NCBI RefSeq assembly: GCF_001424665.1
Contig: NZ_LMQS01000001.1
Span: forward strand, 869,225-933,224
Source of the DNA: Methylophilus sp. Leaf416
GTDB lineage: Bacteria > Pseudomonadota > Gammaproteobacteria > Burkholderiales > Methylophilaceae
DNA length: 64,000 nt
Reading direction: 5' to 3'
The position numbers and the translations under genes were made by a program. Every line of letters starts with the position of its first letter. The stretch's first letter is position 1. The notes beneath the pieces are model-generated. The model was not told the DNA's origin, made no database searches, and worked only from the letters and a program-made list of their open reading frames with translations. This document shows, piece by piece, positions 39,463-49,897 of this stretch.

Positions 39463-40596
39463 TCAGCTAAAAAAGTCGCGCGCTTTATCTACCCAGCTTT
39501 TATTTTTCGGGCTGTGTTTGCCGGCATCTGCTTGGGTACTACTCTCAAATTCGCGCAACAAGTCTTTCTGCTTTTCAGTCAGGCGCACCGGCGTTTCTAC
39601 CACCACGTGCACCATCAAATCGCCATGTTCACTGGAGCGCAATGGTTTGATGCCTTTGCCACGCAAACGGAATACACTGCCCGTTTGCGTTTCGGATGGG
39701 ATTTTCATTTTCGCAGCGCCATCCAGTGTCGGCACTTCGATTTCCCCACCCAGAGCAGCCGTACTAAAACTGATAGGCATTTCACAATGCAGGTTTGCGC
39801 CTTCACGCTGGAAGATCGCATGTTCTTTTAAATGGACCACCACGTACAAATCACCTGTTGGCCCGCCATTTACACCTGCTTCACCTTCACCACTCAAGCG
39901 GATACGGTCACCTTCATCAACCCCGGCCGGAATTTTGACATTCAGGGTTTTGTTCTGCTTGATGCGGCCGCCACCATGGCAGGTTGGGCATGGTTCTTTT
40001 ACCATCTTGCCACTGCCATGACATTTCGGGCACGTTTGCTGCACGGAGAAAAAGCCCTGTTGCATACGCACCTGGCCATGGCCGTTACAGGTGGTACAAG
40101 TCACAGGCGAAGTGCCTGGACGCGCGCCTGAACCATGACATGTTTCACAATTAGTCTGCACCGGGATACGGATCTTAGTCTCAGTCCCTTTAGCCGCGTC
40201 CTCCAGCGAAATTTCCAGGTTGTAACGCAGGTCAGCACCACGATACACATTCGATCGCTGGTTACGACCACCGCCGCCGCCAAAAATATCACCGAAAATA
40301 TCGCCAAAAGCATCACTGAAATTACCGGAGTTAAATCCGCTGAAGCCACCACCGCCCATGCTCTGGTCGACACCAGCATGACCATACTGGTCATAAGCGG
40401 CACGTTTTTGCTCGTCGCTTAATATTTCGTAAGCTTCTTTGGCTTCCTTAAAGCTTTCTTCAGCTTTGGGGTTATCCGGGTTGCGGTCAGGGTGAAACTT
40501 CATTGCCAGTTTCTTGAAGGATTTTTTAATCTCTTCATCCCCAGCATCGCGGTTTACACCCAACACTTCATAGTAATCTTTTTTTGCAGCTGCCAT
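39463..40596 (-). CDS. dnaJ: Chaperone DnaJ
   Basis: This Hsp40 co-chaperone stimulates the ATPase of DnaK and binds unfolded clients. The 377-residue protein has a J domain at 5-70 with the HPD motif ([11 protein letters not shown]), a Gly/Phe linker ([19 protein letters not shown]), four CxxCxGxG zinc repeats at about 145-210 ([32 protein letters not shown]), and a C-terminal substrate domain. It follows dnaK by 126 bp on the same strand and ends the grpE-dnaK-dnaJ cluster. Confidence 0.98.
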   Translation of the reverse strand: MAAAKKDYYEVLGVNRDAGDEEIKKSFKKLAMKFHPDRNPDNPKAEESFKEAKEAYEILSDEQKRAAYDQYGHAGVDQSMGGGGFSGFNSGNFSDAFGDIFGDIFGGGGGRNQRSNVYRGADLRYNLEISLEDAAKGTETKIRIPVQTNCETCHGSGARPGTSPVTCTTCNGHGQVRMQQGFFSVQQTCPKCHGSGKMVKEPCPTCHGGGRIKQNKTLNVKIPAGVDEGDRIRLSGEGEAGVNGGPTGDLYVVVHLKEHAIFQREGANLHCEMPISFSTAALGGEIEVPTLDGAAKMKIPSETQTGSVFRLRGKGIKPLRSSEHGDLMVHVVVETPVRLTEKQKDLLREFESSTQADAGKHSPKNKSWVDKARDFFS

Positions 40597-40722
40597 ATTT
40601 ATTCCGATTATGCATTTGCGCCATCATGCGCCTGCGCCATACAAACAAACACACTCGCTATCAACGAAGTGTGTTTGCCGGCATCATAAAGAAGGGCAAG
40701 TGTCACCACCCGCCCTTTAGGA

Positions 40723-42645
40723 TTAGTCTTTTTTCACTTCTTCAAACTCGGCATCTACCACGTCGCCTTCCACTGTTTTTTCATCCTGTGGTTGTGCGCC
40801 GCCTTCGGTATTGGCCTGTGCTTGTTGCTCAGCATAGACCTTCTCACCCAGTTTTTGTGATGCTTCCATCAAGGCATTGGTTTTAGCTTCAATGACCTCT
40901 TTGTCATCACCATCTTTGGCGACAGCTTCCAGCTCTTTCACCGCATCTTCAATCTTGGCTTTTTCATCGGCTTCGATCTTGTCACCGTGTTCAGCCAGAG
41001 ATTTCTTCACGCTGTGCAATACGCTGTCAGCCTGGTTACGGGCATCCACCAGTTCACGCAGTTTTTTGTCTTCGTCAGCATATTTAGCAGCATCTTCTTC
41101 CATGCGCTGAATTTCCTCTTCAGACAAACCTGAGTTAGCCTTGATGGTGATTTTGTTCTCTTTGCCAGTGGCTTTGTCTTTAGCAGACACATGCAGAATA
41201 CCGTTGGCATCAATATCGAAAGTCACCTCAATTTGTGGCATGCCACGTGGTGAAGGTGGAATATCGCTCAGGTTAAACTGACCCAGGCTCTTGTTGCCAG
41301 CAGCCATTTCACGCTCACCTTGCAACACATGAATCGTTACTGCGTTCTGGTTATCTTCCGCTGTCGAGAACACTTGTGATGCCTTGGTAGGAATCGTGGT
41401 GTTTTTCTTGATCAGCTTGGTCATCACGCTGCCCAGGGTTTCAATACCCAGGGATAACGGTGTTACATCCAGCAGCAATACATCTTTGACGTCACCTTTC
41501 AACACGCCACCCTGGATCGCAGCACCTACTGCCACTGCTTCATCCGGGTTTACGTCTTTACGTGGCTCCTTGCCAAAAATCTCTTTCACTTTCTCTTGCA
41601 CTTTTGGCATGCGACTCTGACCACCCACCAAAATCACGTCAGAAATATCTGAAGGAGACACACCGGCATCTTTTAATGCTGTTTTACATGGACTGATAGT
41701 GCGCTCGATCAGGTCTTCTACCAATGACTCCAGTTTGGCACGCGTGATTTTTACCACCAAGTGTTTAGGGCCAGTGGCATCTGCCGTGATATAAGGCAAG
41801 TTCACTTCAGTTTGTTGCGCACCAGATAACTCAATCTTGGCTTTCTCAGCAGCCTCTTTCAGGCGTTGTTTGGCCAGCAAGTCGTTGCGCAAGTCCAGAC
41901 CATTTTCCTTTTTGAACTCATCCGCCAAAAAGTCGATGATACGGTTATCAAAGTCTTCACCACCCAGGAATGTGTCGCCGTTAGTAGACAATACTTCAAA
42001 CTGGTGCTCGCCATCGATTTCCGTAATTTCAATGATAGACACGTCGAACGTACCACCACCCAAGTCATATACCGCGATTTTGCGATCACCTTCTTGTTTA
42101 TCCAGGCCAAATGCCAGAGCAGCAGCAGTTGGTTCGTTAATAATACGTTTAACGTCCAAACCGGCGATACGGCCCGCATCTTTGGTGGCCTGGCGCTGGC
42201 TATCGTTAAAGTAAGCTGGCACAGTAATCACTGCTTCAGTCACTTCTTCACCCAAATAGTCTTCCGCAGTTTTCTTCATTTTGCGCAAAACTTCAGCAGA
42301 AATCTGTGGCGGCGCTTGTTTCTTGTCGCGCACTTCAACCCAAGCATCACCGTTGTCTGCTTTAGAAATGGTGTAAGGCATCAAATCGATGTCTTTTTGC
42401 ACTTCTTTTTCATCAAAGCGGCGACCAATCAAACGTTTCACCGCAAACAAGGTGTTTTTAGGGTTAGTCACTGCCTGGCGCTTGGCCGGTGCACCTACCA
42501 GAATTTCTCCGTCTTCCTGGTACGCAATAATAGATGGCGTTGTACGCGCACCTTCAGCGTTTTCAATCACACGTGGTTTGCCACCTTCCATGACGGCTAC
42601 ACATGAGTTGGTGGTCCCCAGGTCAATACCAATTATTTTTCCCAT
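40723..42645 (-). CDS. dnaK: Chaperone DnaK
   Basis: This Hsp70 chaperone has 640 residues. The N-terminal ATPase starts [13 protein letters not shown]; the second phosphate motif is [13 protein letters not shown] and the third is [11 protein letters not shown]. It is followed by the [13 protein letters not shown] linker, the substrate domain and a tail ending [14 protein letters not shown], close to the usual EEVD-like bacterial end. It works with GrpE (upstream) and DnaJ (downstream). It has its own heat-shock promoter. Confidence 0.99.
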   Translation of the reverse strand: MGKIIGIDLGTTNSCVAVMEGGKPRVIENAEGARTTPSIIAYQEDGEILVGAPAKRQAVTNPKNTLFAVKRLIGRRFDEKEVQKDIDLMPYTISKADNGDAWVEVRDKKQAPPQISAEVLRKMKKTAEDYLGEEVTEAVITVPAYFNDSQRQATKDAGRIAGLDVKRIINEPTAAALAFGLDKQEGDRKIAVYDLGGGTFDVSIIEITEIDGEHQFEVLSTNGDTFLGGEDFDNRIIDFLADEFKKENGLDLRNDLLAKQRLKEAAEKAKIELSGAQQTEVNLPYITADATGPKHLVVKITRAKLESLVEDLIERTISPCKTALKDAGVSPSDISDVILVGGQSRMPKVQEKVKEIFGKEPRKDVNPDEAVAVGAAIQGGVLKGDVKDVLLLDVTPLSLGIETLGSVMTKLIKKNTTIPTKASQVFSTAEDNQNAVTIHVLQGEREMAAGNKSLGQFNLSDIPPSPRGMPQIEVTFDIDANGILHVSAKDKATGKENKITIKANSGLSEEEIQRMEEDAAKYADEDKKLRELVDARNQADSVLHSVKKSLAEHGDKIEADEKAKIEDAVKELEAVAKDGDDKEVIEAKTNALMEASQKLGEKVYAEQQAQANTEGGAQPQDEKTVEGDVVDAEFEEVKKD

Positions 42646-42706
42646 TCTTCGCTTCCTTAAATTTTATTAATCACATTCATTGTTAATCAAAACCTCATGT
42701 TTCGAT

Positions 42707-42733
42707 AATTGGGATGCCTGAACAGATTTCAAG
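42707..42733 (-). promoter_or_regulatory. Sigma-32 promoter of dnaK
   Basis: The minus strand reads CTTGAAA (42727-42733), 13 bp, then CCCAATT (42707-42713), a good match to the RpoH consensus CTTGAAA-N13/14-CCCATNT. It lies 61 bp before the dnaK start. Confidence 0.8.
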
Positions 42734-42771
42734 TCCCCAATGGAAATGTGGTTAAAATGTGGTTGTATAAA

Positions 42772-43302
42772 TTATTTTGCTTGGATGACAGTCACCAGCG
42801 CCGGGCGCAATACACGCTCATTCAGTGCATAGCCTTTTTGCAGTACGCTCAAGACTGTATTAGGCTCACCTTCCGCCTGCACCATGCTGATTGCCTGATG
42901 CTTGTTGGGGTCAAACTTTTCGCCCAATGGATTGATTTCTGCAATATTGAATTTTTCGAACACACCCAGTAATTGCTTGGCGGTCAATTCAACACCATTT
43001 TTGTAGCTAGTGACATCCGCGTTTTCGACGACCAATGCCGCATCTAGGCTGTCCTTCACTGCCAGCAGCTCATTACTGAATTTCTCCAGTGCAAACTTGC
43101 GTGCTTTATCAATATCATCGAGCGCACGGCGGCGGACGTTTTCGCCCTCGGCTTTTACATACAGCACTTGGGCTTTTGCCTCTTCCAGTGCAGCTTCCAG
43201 CTCCACAATACGTGCCTCATGGTTATCAGTTTGTTGTGGATTTATCTCGTTGACAGCTTGCTCGTTCGGCGCTGACTCTACGGATGTTTGTGGTTCTTGC
43301 AT
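42772..43302 (-). CDS. grpE: Nucleotide exchange factor GrpE
   Basis: This 176-residue GrpE releases ADP from DnaK. The N-terminal acidic part and a long coiled coil ([20 protein letters not shown]) lead to the [19 protein letters not shown] helix, and a beta domain carries the [16 protein letters not shown] motif. It is first in the heat-shock cluster, with a separate promoter in front. Confidence 0.97.
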   Translation of the reverse strand: MQEPQTSVESAPNEQAVNEINPQQTDNHEARIVELEAALEEAKAQVLYVKAEGENVRRRALDDIDKARKFALEKFSNELLAVKDSLDAALVVENADVTSYKNGVELTAKQLLGVFEKFNIAEINPLGEKFDPNKHQAISMVQAEGEPNTVLSVLQKGYALNERVLRPALVTVIQAK

Positions 43303-43350
43303 GATGATCCCCTATAGAATTCAAGACTTTTTCGTTTCACGATTTCACAA

Positions 43351-43378
43351 ACATGGGGATGCCCCTACTGATTTCAAG
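43351..43378 (-). promoter_or_regulatory. Sigma-32 promoter of grpE
   Basis: The minus strand has CTTGAAA (43372-43378), 14 bp, then CCCATGT (43351-43357), a perfect heat-shock consensus, 48 bp before the grpE start. Confidence 0.9.
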
Positions 43379-43436
43379 GGTAAGTAAACGATTTATCTAA
43401 AATTGAATGGCAACAATCCAGTGCCAGCGGCTGATA

Positions 43437-44432
43437 CTAAGCTGTGACGTGGTTAATTGCTGACAAAACCGCAGCGACATCGGGGATTTTCTGCTTGCCG
43501 CCGAGATTAATTGCTGCCGCTTTGCGCCCGCCTGCAACCCCGGTTAATCGTGGGTCAGTATCTGTGTACAATGCCACGACAGGAGTATCCAGCGCGGCCG
43601 CCAAATGCGACAAGCCGGTATCTACCCCCACTGCAAATTTTGCCAGGGGAATTACCTGCGCTAATTGCTGCAAACCTAATTTAGGCAATACCACCGCTTG
43701 TGACAATTGTGTCTGATTCACTTGCGAAGCTATACGCTCTGCACGTGCGCGCTCTTCCGCTGAAGCCCACGGCAAGAACATCGCCAAACCCTGTGCAGCA
43801 TAGTATTGCCCCAATGCTACCCAGTGCGCTTCGGGCCATAACTTACTGTCCCGGCTGGTTGCATGCAAAGCTATCCAACACAGTTCTGGCAAATGCAATA
43901 CTTCTGGTAAATCAATTACTTTTGACTGATTACTTGTTAAGCCATAGTCTGGAAAATCCTGCGGCGCAGCGTACCCTAAGCTCAACGCCACCAAAGTACG
44001 GATACGCGTCACGGCATGTTGCTGATAAGAGATAGCAAATTTATGCTGGTATAAACGACTCGCCAATGGCTCACGGATAGAATGCGCATCGTAACCATAT
44101 CGTGGCCCACGTGCCCAACGTGCTACCCAGGCACTTTTCATCAGTCCTTGCACATCAATAATGGCATCATAAGCTTGCGTGGCGATTGCGCGCTTAACTG
44201 CATTAATTTCACGCCAGGTTTGGCAACTTAACAATTGCTTGCGCCAACGGCGCATGGCAATGGTGAACACCTTCTGAACATGCGGATGCAAACGGGGAAT
44301 ATCAGCAAAGCTTTCTTCTACCAGCCAGTCAATCTGCGCATCCGGAAAATGCTGCAATATATCCTGCACGGCTGGCAGTGCATGGATCACGTCACCCATT
44401 GAGGTTGTTTTGACAATCAGAATCCGTTTCAT
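43437..44432 (-). CDS. waaC: LPS heptosyltransferase I
   Basis: This glycosyltransferase family 9 enzyme adds the first heptose to Kdo2-lipid A on the inner side of the cytoplasmic membrane. The 331-residue protein starts MKRILIVKTTSMGDVIHALPAV (ATG at 44432; the TTG at 44453 is less likely) and has the GVDTGLSHLAAALDTPVVALYTDT donor site. It is divergent from waaG; the two starts are 29 bp apart. Confidence 0.92.
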   Translation of the reverse strand: MKRILIVKTTSMGDVIHALPAVQDILQHFPDAQIDWLVEESFADIPRLHPHVQKVFTIAMRRWRKQLLSCQTWREINAVKRAIATQAYDAIIDVQGLMKSAWVARWARGPRYGYDAHSIREPLASRLYQHKFAISYQQHAVTRIRTLVALSLGYAAPQDFPDYGLTSNQSKVIDLPEVLHLPELCWIALHATSRDSKLWPEAHWVALGQYYAAQGLAMFLPWASAEERARAERIASQVNQTQLSQAVVLPKLGLQQLAQVIPLAKFAVGVDTGLSHLAAALDTPVVALYTDTDPRLTGVAGGRKAAAINLGGKQKIPDVAAVLSAINHVTA

Positions 44433-44461
44433 GGGTGCTATTTTCGCATACAATCTCGGCC

Positions 44462-45610
44462 ATGAAGTTTGCTTTTCTGATATTCAAATATTTCCCCTAT
44501 GGCGGCGTACAGCGTGACATGCTGCGTATCGCAAAAGACTGTGTTGCGCTGGGTCACCAAGTGACGATTTTCACTGGTGAATGGCAAGGGCCGCAGCCAG
44601 CAAATATTCAGGTGAAATTATGTGCAAGCAACGGCTGGCGTAACCATACTAAACATGCCAGCCTCATTAGCGCGATGCAGCAGGCGGTGCGGGCAGAACC
44701 TTTTGACCTGGTGGTAGGCTTTAACCGCATGCAGCCGATAGACGTCTATTTTGCTGCAGACTCCTGCTTTATTGCTAAAGCACATGAAGAGCGGCCGTGG
44801 TGGTATAGGCTGACCAGCCGTTATCGCTGGTTCCAGCAGGCAGAAGCATCAATCTTCTCGCCAGGCAGCAACACCCACATTCTGACGCTGACGCCACAAG
44901 AACAAACGACATTCCAGCATTGGTACCAGACACCAAGCGAGCGTTTTCACTTGATCCCGCCTATCCTGGATCCGCAGCGATTCCCCAGTTTTAACCGTGC
45001 ACACGGAAAGCAATGGCTGGCAGACACATTCGGTATATTGCCTGAGCAGATTGCACTGCTACTGGTAGGCTCAGGCTTTAAAACCAAGGGGGCTGACCGC
45101 GCAGTCACGGCCATTGCCAGTTTGCCGGAAAGTATGAGAAAAAATGTCCGCATGCTGATCATAGGCCAGGATAATCCACGCTGGTTGCAGAAACATATTG
45201 AGGCACATCATTTAAGCAGCCAGATACAGGTGCTGGGCGGTCGCGATGATATTCCACAGCTGATGCAAGCATGTGACTGGATGGTGCATCCGGCCAGACG
45301 CGAACTGGCTGGTCATGTATTGCTGGAAGCCATGGCTTGCGGTTTGCCGGTAGTCACTACAAATGTGTGCGGTTATGCCCCATATATAGAAAATGCAGGT
45401 GCAGGGATCGTACTTGCCAGTCCATTTACGCAATCCGCACTTGATCAGGCGCTTGCCACAGCACTGACCTCTGAGCGTGCAACGTTTAGCAAGGCCGGGC
45501 TGGCTTGTGCTAACCAATTAATGCAAGACAACCCAGGAAAGGCTGAGGCAAAGCTACTCACGCAGTTAGCTTCGGAAAAGAATATTGGCTCAACAAACAC
45601 AGCACCGTAA
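44462..45610 (+). CDS. waaG: LPS core glycosyltransferase WaaG-like
   Basis: This 382-residue GT-B glycosyltransferase (family 4) has the N-terminal KYFPYGGVQRDMLRIA, resembling the WaaG pattern, and an EAMACGLPVVTTNVCGY region with the nucleotide-sugar E-x7-E motif (HVLLEAMACGLPVV). WaaG adds the first glucose to the inner-core heptose. I chose the ATG at 44462. Its last 26 bases overlap the next gene. Confidence 0.88.
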   Translation: MKFAFLIFKYFPYGGVQRDMLRIAKDCVALGHQVTIFTGEWQGPQPANIQVKLCASNGWRNHTKHASLISAMQQAVRAEPFDLVVGFNRMQPIDVYFAADSCFIAKAHEERPWWYRLTSRYRWFQQAEASIFSPGSNTHILTLTPQEQTTFQHWYQTPSERFHLIPPILDPQRFPSFNRAHGKQWLADTFGILPEQIALLLVGSGFKTKGADRAVTAIASLPESMRKNVRMLIIGQDNPRWLQKHIEAHHLSSQIQVLGGRDDIPQLMQACDWMVHPARRELAGHVLLEAMACGLPVVTTNVCGYAPYIENAGAGIVLASPFTQSALDQALATALTSERATFSKAGLACANQLMQDNPGKAEAKLLTQLASEKNIGSTNTAP

Positions 45611-46442
45611 TCCTGTGCCACCATCCTCTGATACCCATCTTTGGCTGTCGCCTAAACACGCGTCTCGCTTAACGGAATTTTCTTTTGAAGATTTTATGGC
45701 ATTAGAAGGCCATACCGTACGCGCGGCTGCCAATCGTAAAACCATGCGTCTCACGATTGCCGGACAATCCTACTTCATCAAACAGCATGGCGTCACTGGC
45801 TGGCAAGAGATTGTCAAAAACTGGCTGACTTTTAAACGCCCGATTATTGGCGCCATGACTGAAGTGCGTGCAATTCAGTCACTTGAAAACATTGGCATTG
45901 CGACTACTCCGATAGCAGCGTATGGCATACAAGGTCACTGTGCTGCCAGCCAGCGCTCATTTTTGTTGACTGAAGATTTAGGTGATATTGAATCACTGGA
46001 AGATATTTGCAAAAGCTGGCAATCGCAACCTGCCTCAGCAGAACAGCGCAACGCGATGTTAATCGCAGTGGCGAAGCTGGCGAAAAAATTTCATGCCGCA
46101 GGCTTATGCCATAGAGACTTTTACCTTTGCCATATCGCCCTGCAGAAATCTGCATCCTTAACAGCGGACACCGAATTTTATTTGCTGGATCTGCACCGCG
46201 TACTGCAAGGCGTTTCACCCAATGGCACTGCAGTGCGTAAAGATATTGCCGGACTGATTTTCTCGTGTATGGATTTTGGCTTTACGCGTGAAGACTGGCA
46301 GGTATTCAAGGCACACTACTTGCCGCAATCTGACGATTTCTGGAAACGGGCTTTCACTCGGGCTCATCGTTTGCATGGCAAATTCCATAGCCCGAAACAA
46401 CAAAAGAAATTCAAGCAACAGAGAGATGCGACGGATTTATAG
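45585..46442 (+). CDS. waaP: LPS core heptose kinase WaaP-like
   Basis: This 285-residue kinase-fold protein of the InaA/RfaP group phosphorylates the inner-core heptose. It has the catalytic loop CHRDFYLCHI and the metal-binding LLDLHRV, with an N-terminal KTMRLTIAGQSYFIKQH carrying the ATP-binding lysine. The start is a TTG at 45585 preceded by GGAAAAG. It overlaps the end of waaG by 26 bp, so translational coupling is likely. Confidence 0.88.
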   Translation: MAQQTQHRNPVPPSSDTHLWLSPKHASRLTEFSFEDFMALEGHTVRAAANRKTMRLTIAGQSYFIKQHGVTGWQEIVKNWLTFKRPIIGAMTEVRAIQSLENIGIATTPIAAYGIQGHCAASQRSFLLTEDLGDIESLEDICKSWQSQPASAEQRNAMLIAVAKLAKKFHAAGLCHRDFYLCHIALQKSASLTADTEFYLLDLHRVLQGVSPNGTAVRKDIAGLIFSCMDFGFTREDWQVFKAHYLPQSDDFWKRAFTRAHRLHGKFHSPKQQKKFKQQRDATDL

Positions 46443-46474
46443 CGCCATCGCTTTAAATTGCAGGGCTGGATTGA

Positions 46475-46496
46475 ATACGTTTTACTGAAAACGTAT
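46475..46496. terminator. Hairpin between waaP and the rhomboid gene
   Basis: ATACGTTTT (46475-46483) and AAAACGTAT (46488-46496) form a 9-bp perfect stem around ACTG between converging genes. It lacks a T tract outside the stem, so it may be a weak terminator or a barrier. Confidence 0.4.
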
Positions 46497-46507
46497 GAAT
46501 GCGCGTT

Positions 46508-47575
46508 TTACTGGGCTGCGCGACCAGGCGTAAATGGAATGTTACGTAACTTATCTGCAGCAGCTTTACTGTCTTCACTGCGTTTCAAGGCATAAGCCTT
46601 GGCTTGTTCCAGCAACGCCGCGGACGGCAGATTAGGGTCATCCGGTAGCGAGGAAAGTTTTTCAAAACTTTCCTCGTAGGTATTCGCCACTTCTTCATCA
46701 ATTTGGGTAGCCATGTCGTCAAAGCTGACACTGCCCTCGCGCCCTTCCAGCATAATGGCGTTCCATTTGCGGTTGGCCTGCTGGTCTATCAGGGTAAACT
46801 TTTGCACCTGTTTGCGGATGGCGAGTTCTTCATGCCAGCGATATTTAGGTTCCGGCAAATGCGTCAGCAAAATCGCGATAGCAATCAGCCAGCTGATGCC
46901 GGAAAGAAAACGCCACTTTTGCAGATGCGGATGATGCGCTTCACTGGTCGGCAGCAATAATACTGCGCCAACAATCCCGGTCACAAAGCCGCCAATATGC
47001 GCCGAGTTATCAATGCCAGGGATAATAAATCCCATGATAATCGTCAGCGCCGAGAATGCCAGGGCACCCCAGAATAGCCAGCGGAATTCGACTTGTTGCA
47101 TATGCTGCCTGGCATACCAGACATACACCAGCAGCGCACCGTAGATCCCAAAAATGGCGCCCGAAGCACCACCGGAAACTGCTTCATTGCCCTGGATCAC
47201 CAGTGACAACAAGTTACCTGCAATGCCGCTGACAATATAAATACTTAAGAATCGCACCGGGCCAAACATGCGTTCAACCAGCTTGCCGCCATCCCATAAA
47301 GCCAGCATATTCATGCCTAAATGCAATGCGCCAAAATGCAGGAACATGGCAGAACCGAGTCGCCACCATTGTCCGTCTGCCGTAGCAGGCGCAAAGTTAG
47401 CGCCCCAGGTCAGTTGCACATTGTTAGGCGAATGCCAGAAGCCGGCACCACCCCAGAGCATGATCACAAACACCAATAGATTGATAGCAATCAATGCCTT
47501 TGTGACTGGCGGCACAGGTGCGTGCATGCCAATCTGGCTTAGGGGGGATTGGCCCATTTCTGACTGTTTTACCAT
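46508..47575 (-). CDS. Rhomboid-family intramembrane serine protease
   Basis: This 355-residue membrane protease has six or so helices in residues 20-220. The catalytic Ser is in GGASGAIFG, the catalytic His in NSAHIGGFVTG, and the second-helix HLGMNMLALW is also conserved. A soluble C-terminal tail of about 130 residues (from about 225) has an acidic coiled-coil-like end. The start adjoins the bioD stop, so it is probably in the biotin transcript. Its substrate is unknown; a link to biotin is not implied by sequence. Confidence 0.9.
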   Translation of the reverse strand: MVKQSEMGQSPLSQIGMHAPVPPVTKALIAINLLVFVIMLWGGAGFWHSPNNVQLTWGANFAPATADGQWWRLGSAMFLHFGALHLGMNMLALWDGGKLVERMFGPVRFLSIYIVSGIAGNLLSLVIQGNEAVSGGASGAIFGIYGALLVYVWYARQHMQQVEFRWLFWGALAFSALTIIMGFIIPGIDNSAHIGGFVTGIVGAVLLLPTSEAHHPHLQKWRFLSGISWLIAIAILLTHLPEPKYRWHEELAIRKQVQKFTLIDQQANRKWNAIMLEGREGSVSFDDMATQIDEEVANTYEESFEKLSSLPDDPNLPSAALLEQAKAYALKRSEDSKAAADKLRNIPFTPGRAAQ

Positions 47576-48229
47576 CTAGGTTTCTTGTCCTTGATAAGGC
47601 AAATGCAAAACGGGCGGCTGCTGTACCCACTCAACCAGCGTCTGCAGGTTTTCTTGCTGCATGCTCATGTGAGGGTCAATCTGGTTAGCTACCCAACCGC
47701 AAAACGGAATTTTTTGCTGCTGCAAAACCTGCCTGGTCAGCAACGCGTGATTAATACAACCAAGTCGCATGCCTACCACCACCAGCGCAGGCAGTTCAAG
47801 CACTCGTAGCAGATCGCCCATGGTTTGGGTTTTATTGAGCGGAACCAGCAAACCGCCTGCACCTTCTACAATGACCACATCTGCCAGCTCAGTTAATGCA
47901 GTATAAGCAGCCTTGATGACATCCAGTTGAATTTCTGTACCCGCTTGCTCAGCAGCAATATGCGGGGCAATTGGCGGTTGAAAACAATAGGGATTGACCA
48001 GTTCAGTTGGTGCCTGCACATTTGAGGCGGCGATTAATTGCCTCACATCTTCATTTTGCCAGCGGCCATCTACCCAATCGCAACCGGACGCAAGAGGCTT
48101 CATCCCCACCACTTTCAGGCCTTGTGCGGCAAAGTGCTGCATCAGGCGCACTGTCACCGTAGTTTTCCCGACGCCGGTATCAGTCCCGGTGACGAAGAAA
48201 TGGCGCGGCAACGAATCGATTGTCATCAC
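47576..48229 (-). CDS. bioD: Dethiobiotin synthetase
   Basis: This ATP-dependent enzyme closes the ureido ring of dethiobiotin from DAPA and CO2. The 217-residue protein has the P-loop FFVTGTDTGVGKTTVT and the conserved VEGAGGLLVPL. The stop of bioC is the next base upstream. bioA, needed for the previous step, is not in the window. Confidence 0.97.
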   Translation of the reverse strand: MMTIDSLPRHFFVTGTDTGVGKTTVTVRLMQHFAAQGLKVVGMKPLASGCDWVDGRWQNEDVRQLIAASNVQAPTELVNPYCFQPPIAPHIAAEQAGTEIQLDVIKAAYTALTELADVVIVEGAGGLLVPLNKTQTMGDLLRVLELPALVVVGMRLGCINHALLTRQVLQQQKIPFCGWVANQIDPHMSMQQENLQTLVEWVQQPPVLHLPYQGQET

Positions 48230-49102
48230 TTATTCTGCTGTGACTTTGCGCGGCATCAGTTGTATCGGGCTGCTGCCGGGTTCGGTGTACGGCTGGCTAC
48301 CTGTCCATGCGTGCACAAATACGACTTCATAGGTCGCTGGCAGCTTTCCCTGCTGGCGGAAACCTTCATAACCCTGGCGCAATTTCTGCAAAAACCCTTT
48401 TCCGGTCAATCCTTTAGGTCGCCCGGCAGTGGCATTATGCGCGCCAATCGCCTTGAGGTCGCGCATCACCGACTCAACGGTATCGTAAGTCAGGGTGTAA
48501 TGCATGACATCCAGCACGGGTGCATTGAATCCGGCGCGGGTCATGGCATCGCCAATATCATGCATATCGATAAAACGGCTGACATGTGTATGATCGGCAC
48601 CTGAAGCTGCCCGCAATTCTTTCAAGGTATCCGGCCCCAATGTAGCGAACATTAGCAAGCCATCAGGGCGTAGCACGCGACGGAATTCCTGCAAGGCGGC
48701 ATCCAGATCATTACACCATTGCATAGCCAGGTTGGACCACACCATATCCACACTACCTGTGGCTAACGGAATGGTTTCGATATCCGCACAGACAAAGCGC
48801 GGCTGTGATTGCCAGAATTTATATGTTGGAAAAAGTGTACGTGTACGTGCCAGCATGCCCTCGGCGATATCCAGCGCGATGCCTTTTGCGGCTTTATATT
48901 GTTTGAGTAAGGCGTATAAACCATGCCCGGTGCCGCATCCGGCATCGAGGATGACTTGCGGTTGCAGCTTGACGACATCCAGACGGCTTAGCATTTCTTC
49001 ACGCACCTGGCGCTGCAAAATGGCGGCGGCATCATACTGTTTTGCCGCACGATGGAACGCCTGCCGCATGCGCGCCTTGTCTATTGAATATTCATCCTGC
49101 AT
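48230..49102 (-). CDS. bioC: Malonyl-ACP O-methyltransferase
   Basis: This 290-residue SAM-dependent methyltransferase protects the malonyl carboxyl group so that fatty-acid enzymes can build pimeloyl-ACP. Motif I is VILDAGCGTGHGLYAL, followed by MVWSNLAMQWCNDLDAAL and GLLMFATLGPDTLKEL, typical of BioC. It adjoins bioH on one side and bioD on the other with no gap. Confidence 0.96.
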   Translation of the reverse strand: MQDEYSIDKARMRQAFHRAAKQYDAAAILQRQVREEMLSRLDVVKLQPQVILDAGCGTGHGLYALLKQYKAAKGIALDIAEGMLARTRTLFPTYKFWQSQPRFVCADIETIPLATGSVDMVWSNLAMQWCNDLDAALQEFRRVLRPDGLLMFATLGPDTLKELRAASGADHTHVSRFIDMHDIGDAMTRAGFNAPVLDVMHYTLTYDTVESVMRDLKAIGAHNATAGRPKGLTGKGFLQKLRQGYEGFRQQGKLPATYEVVFVHAWTGSQPYTEPGSSPIQLMPRKVTAE

Positions 49103-49897
49103 TCAAGTCTCCGCAACAGCGCGCACCGCGGAGTCTTCGGCCATAAATGTGTCTACCGCTTCGCAGAAAGCATCGGCATGCGAGAGAAACGGCGCATGCG
49201 CTGCCCCGGCAATCACACGCAGTTTTGCGCGTTGCAGATGCATAGCCAACCAGTGTGCTGCACTGACTGGTGCCAGGGTGTCACGGTCACCGTGGATAAT
49301 CAGGGTTGGGTGATACAGGCGGCTGACTTCTTCACGTATATCCGTTTGCAACAGGATATCCAGCGCCAGATTCAGACTTTCCTGTGTCGGCGTTGGCTTG
49401 GCAGCGAAAGCGATACGTAACTGACGCACGGTGCTACGGGCGTCTTTGGCATGCATGCATTGTAAAGTCAGAAAGTTGAGCAAAGTTGTTTGAAAGTCTT
49501 TTTCAAAACGCTCATTGAATTGCTGAAAGTGCCTGGCCTCAATGCCGTGCGGCCAATCTGGCTTGCTGACAAAACACGGGTTATTACCCACCAGAATGAG
49601 TTTCTCAACCCGGTCCGGCTGGTTTAAGGCAATCCGTTGCGCGACTAACCCACCTAATGACCAGCCCAGGATACTGGAAACTCCCGGGATTTCCTCGGCG
49701 ATGGTTTCAGCCATGCTATGCAAATGGTAGGGAGTAATCGGGCGGCTTTGGCCCATGCCGGGCAGATCCACCAGAAACAAGCGGTAGTTGGCCGACAGGC
49801 GTTTGGTGATGCGCTCCCAGACGGCACTATTCATGCCCCAACCGTGCAGCAGCACCAGCGGCTTGCCCTGACCCATCATTTCTATGAAACAACTCAT
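49103..49897 (-). CDS. bioH: Pimeloyl-ACP methyl ester esterase
   Basis: This 264-residue alpha/beta hydrolase removes the methyl group from pimeloyl-ACP methyl ester, ending the BioC-BioH route. The nucleophile is in GWSLGGLVA, the oxyanion hole in LLHGWGMNSAVW, the acid in HGDRDTL and the His in GAAHAPFLSH. It overlaps the end of bioF by 4 bases. Confidence 0.94.
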   Translation of the reverse strand: MSCFIEMMGQGKPLVLLHGWGMNSAVWERITKRLSANYRLFLVDLPGMGQSRPITPYHLHSMAETIAEEIPGVSSILGWSLGGLVAQRIALNQPDRVEKLILVGNNPCFVSKPDWPHGIEARHFQQFNERFEKDFQTTLLNFLTLQCMHAKDARSTVRQLRIAFAAKPTPTQESLNLALDILLQTDIREEVSRLYHPTLIIHGDRDTLAPVSAAHWLAMHLQRAKLRVIAGAAHAPFLSHADAFCEAVDTFMAEDSAVRAVAET

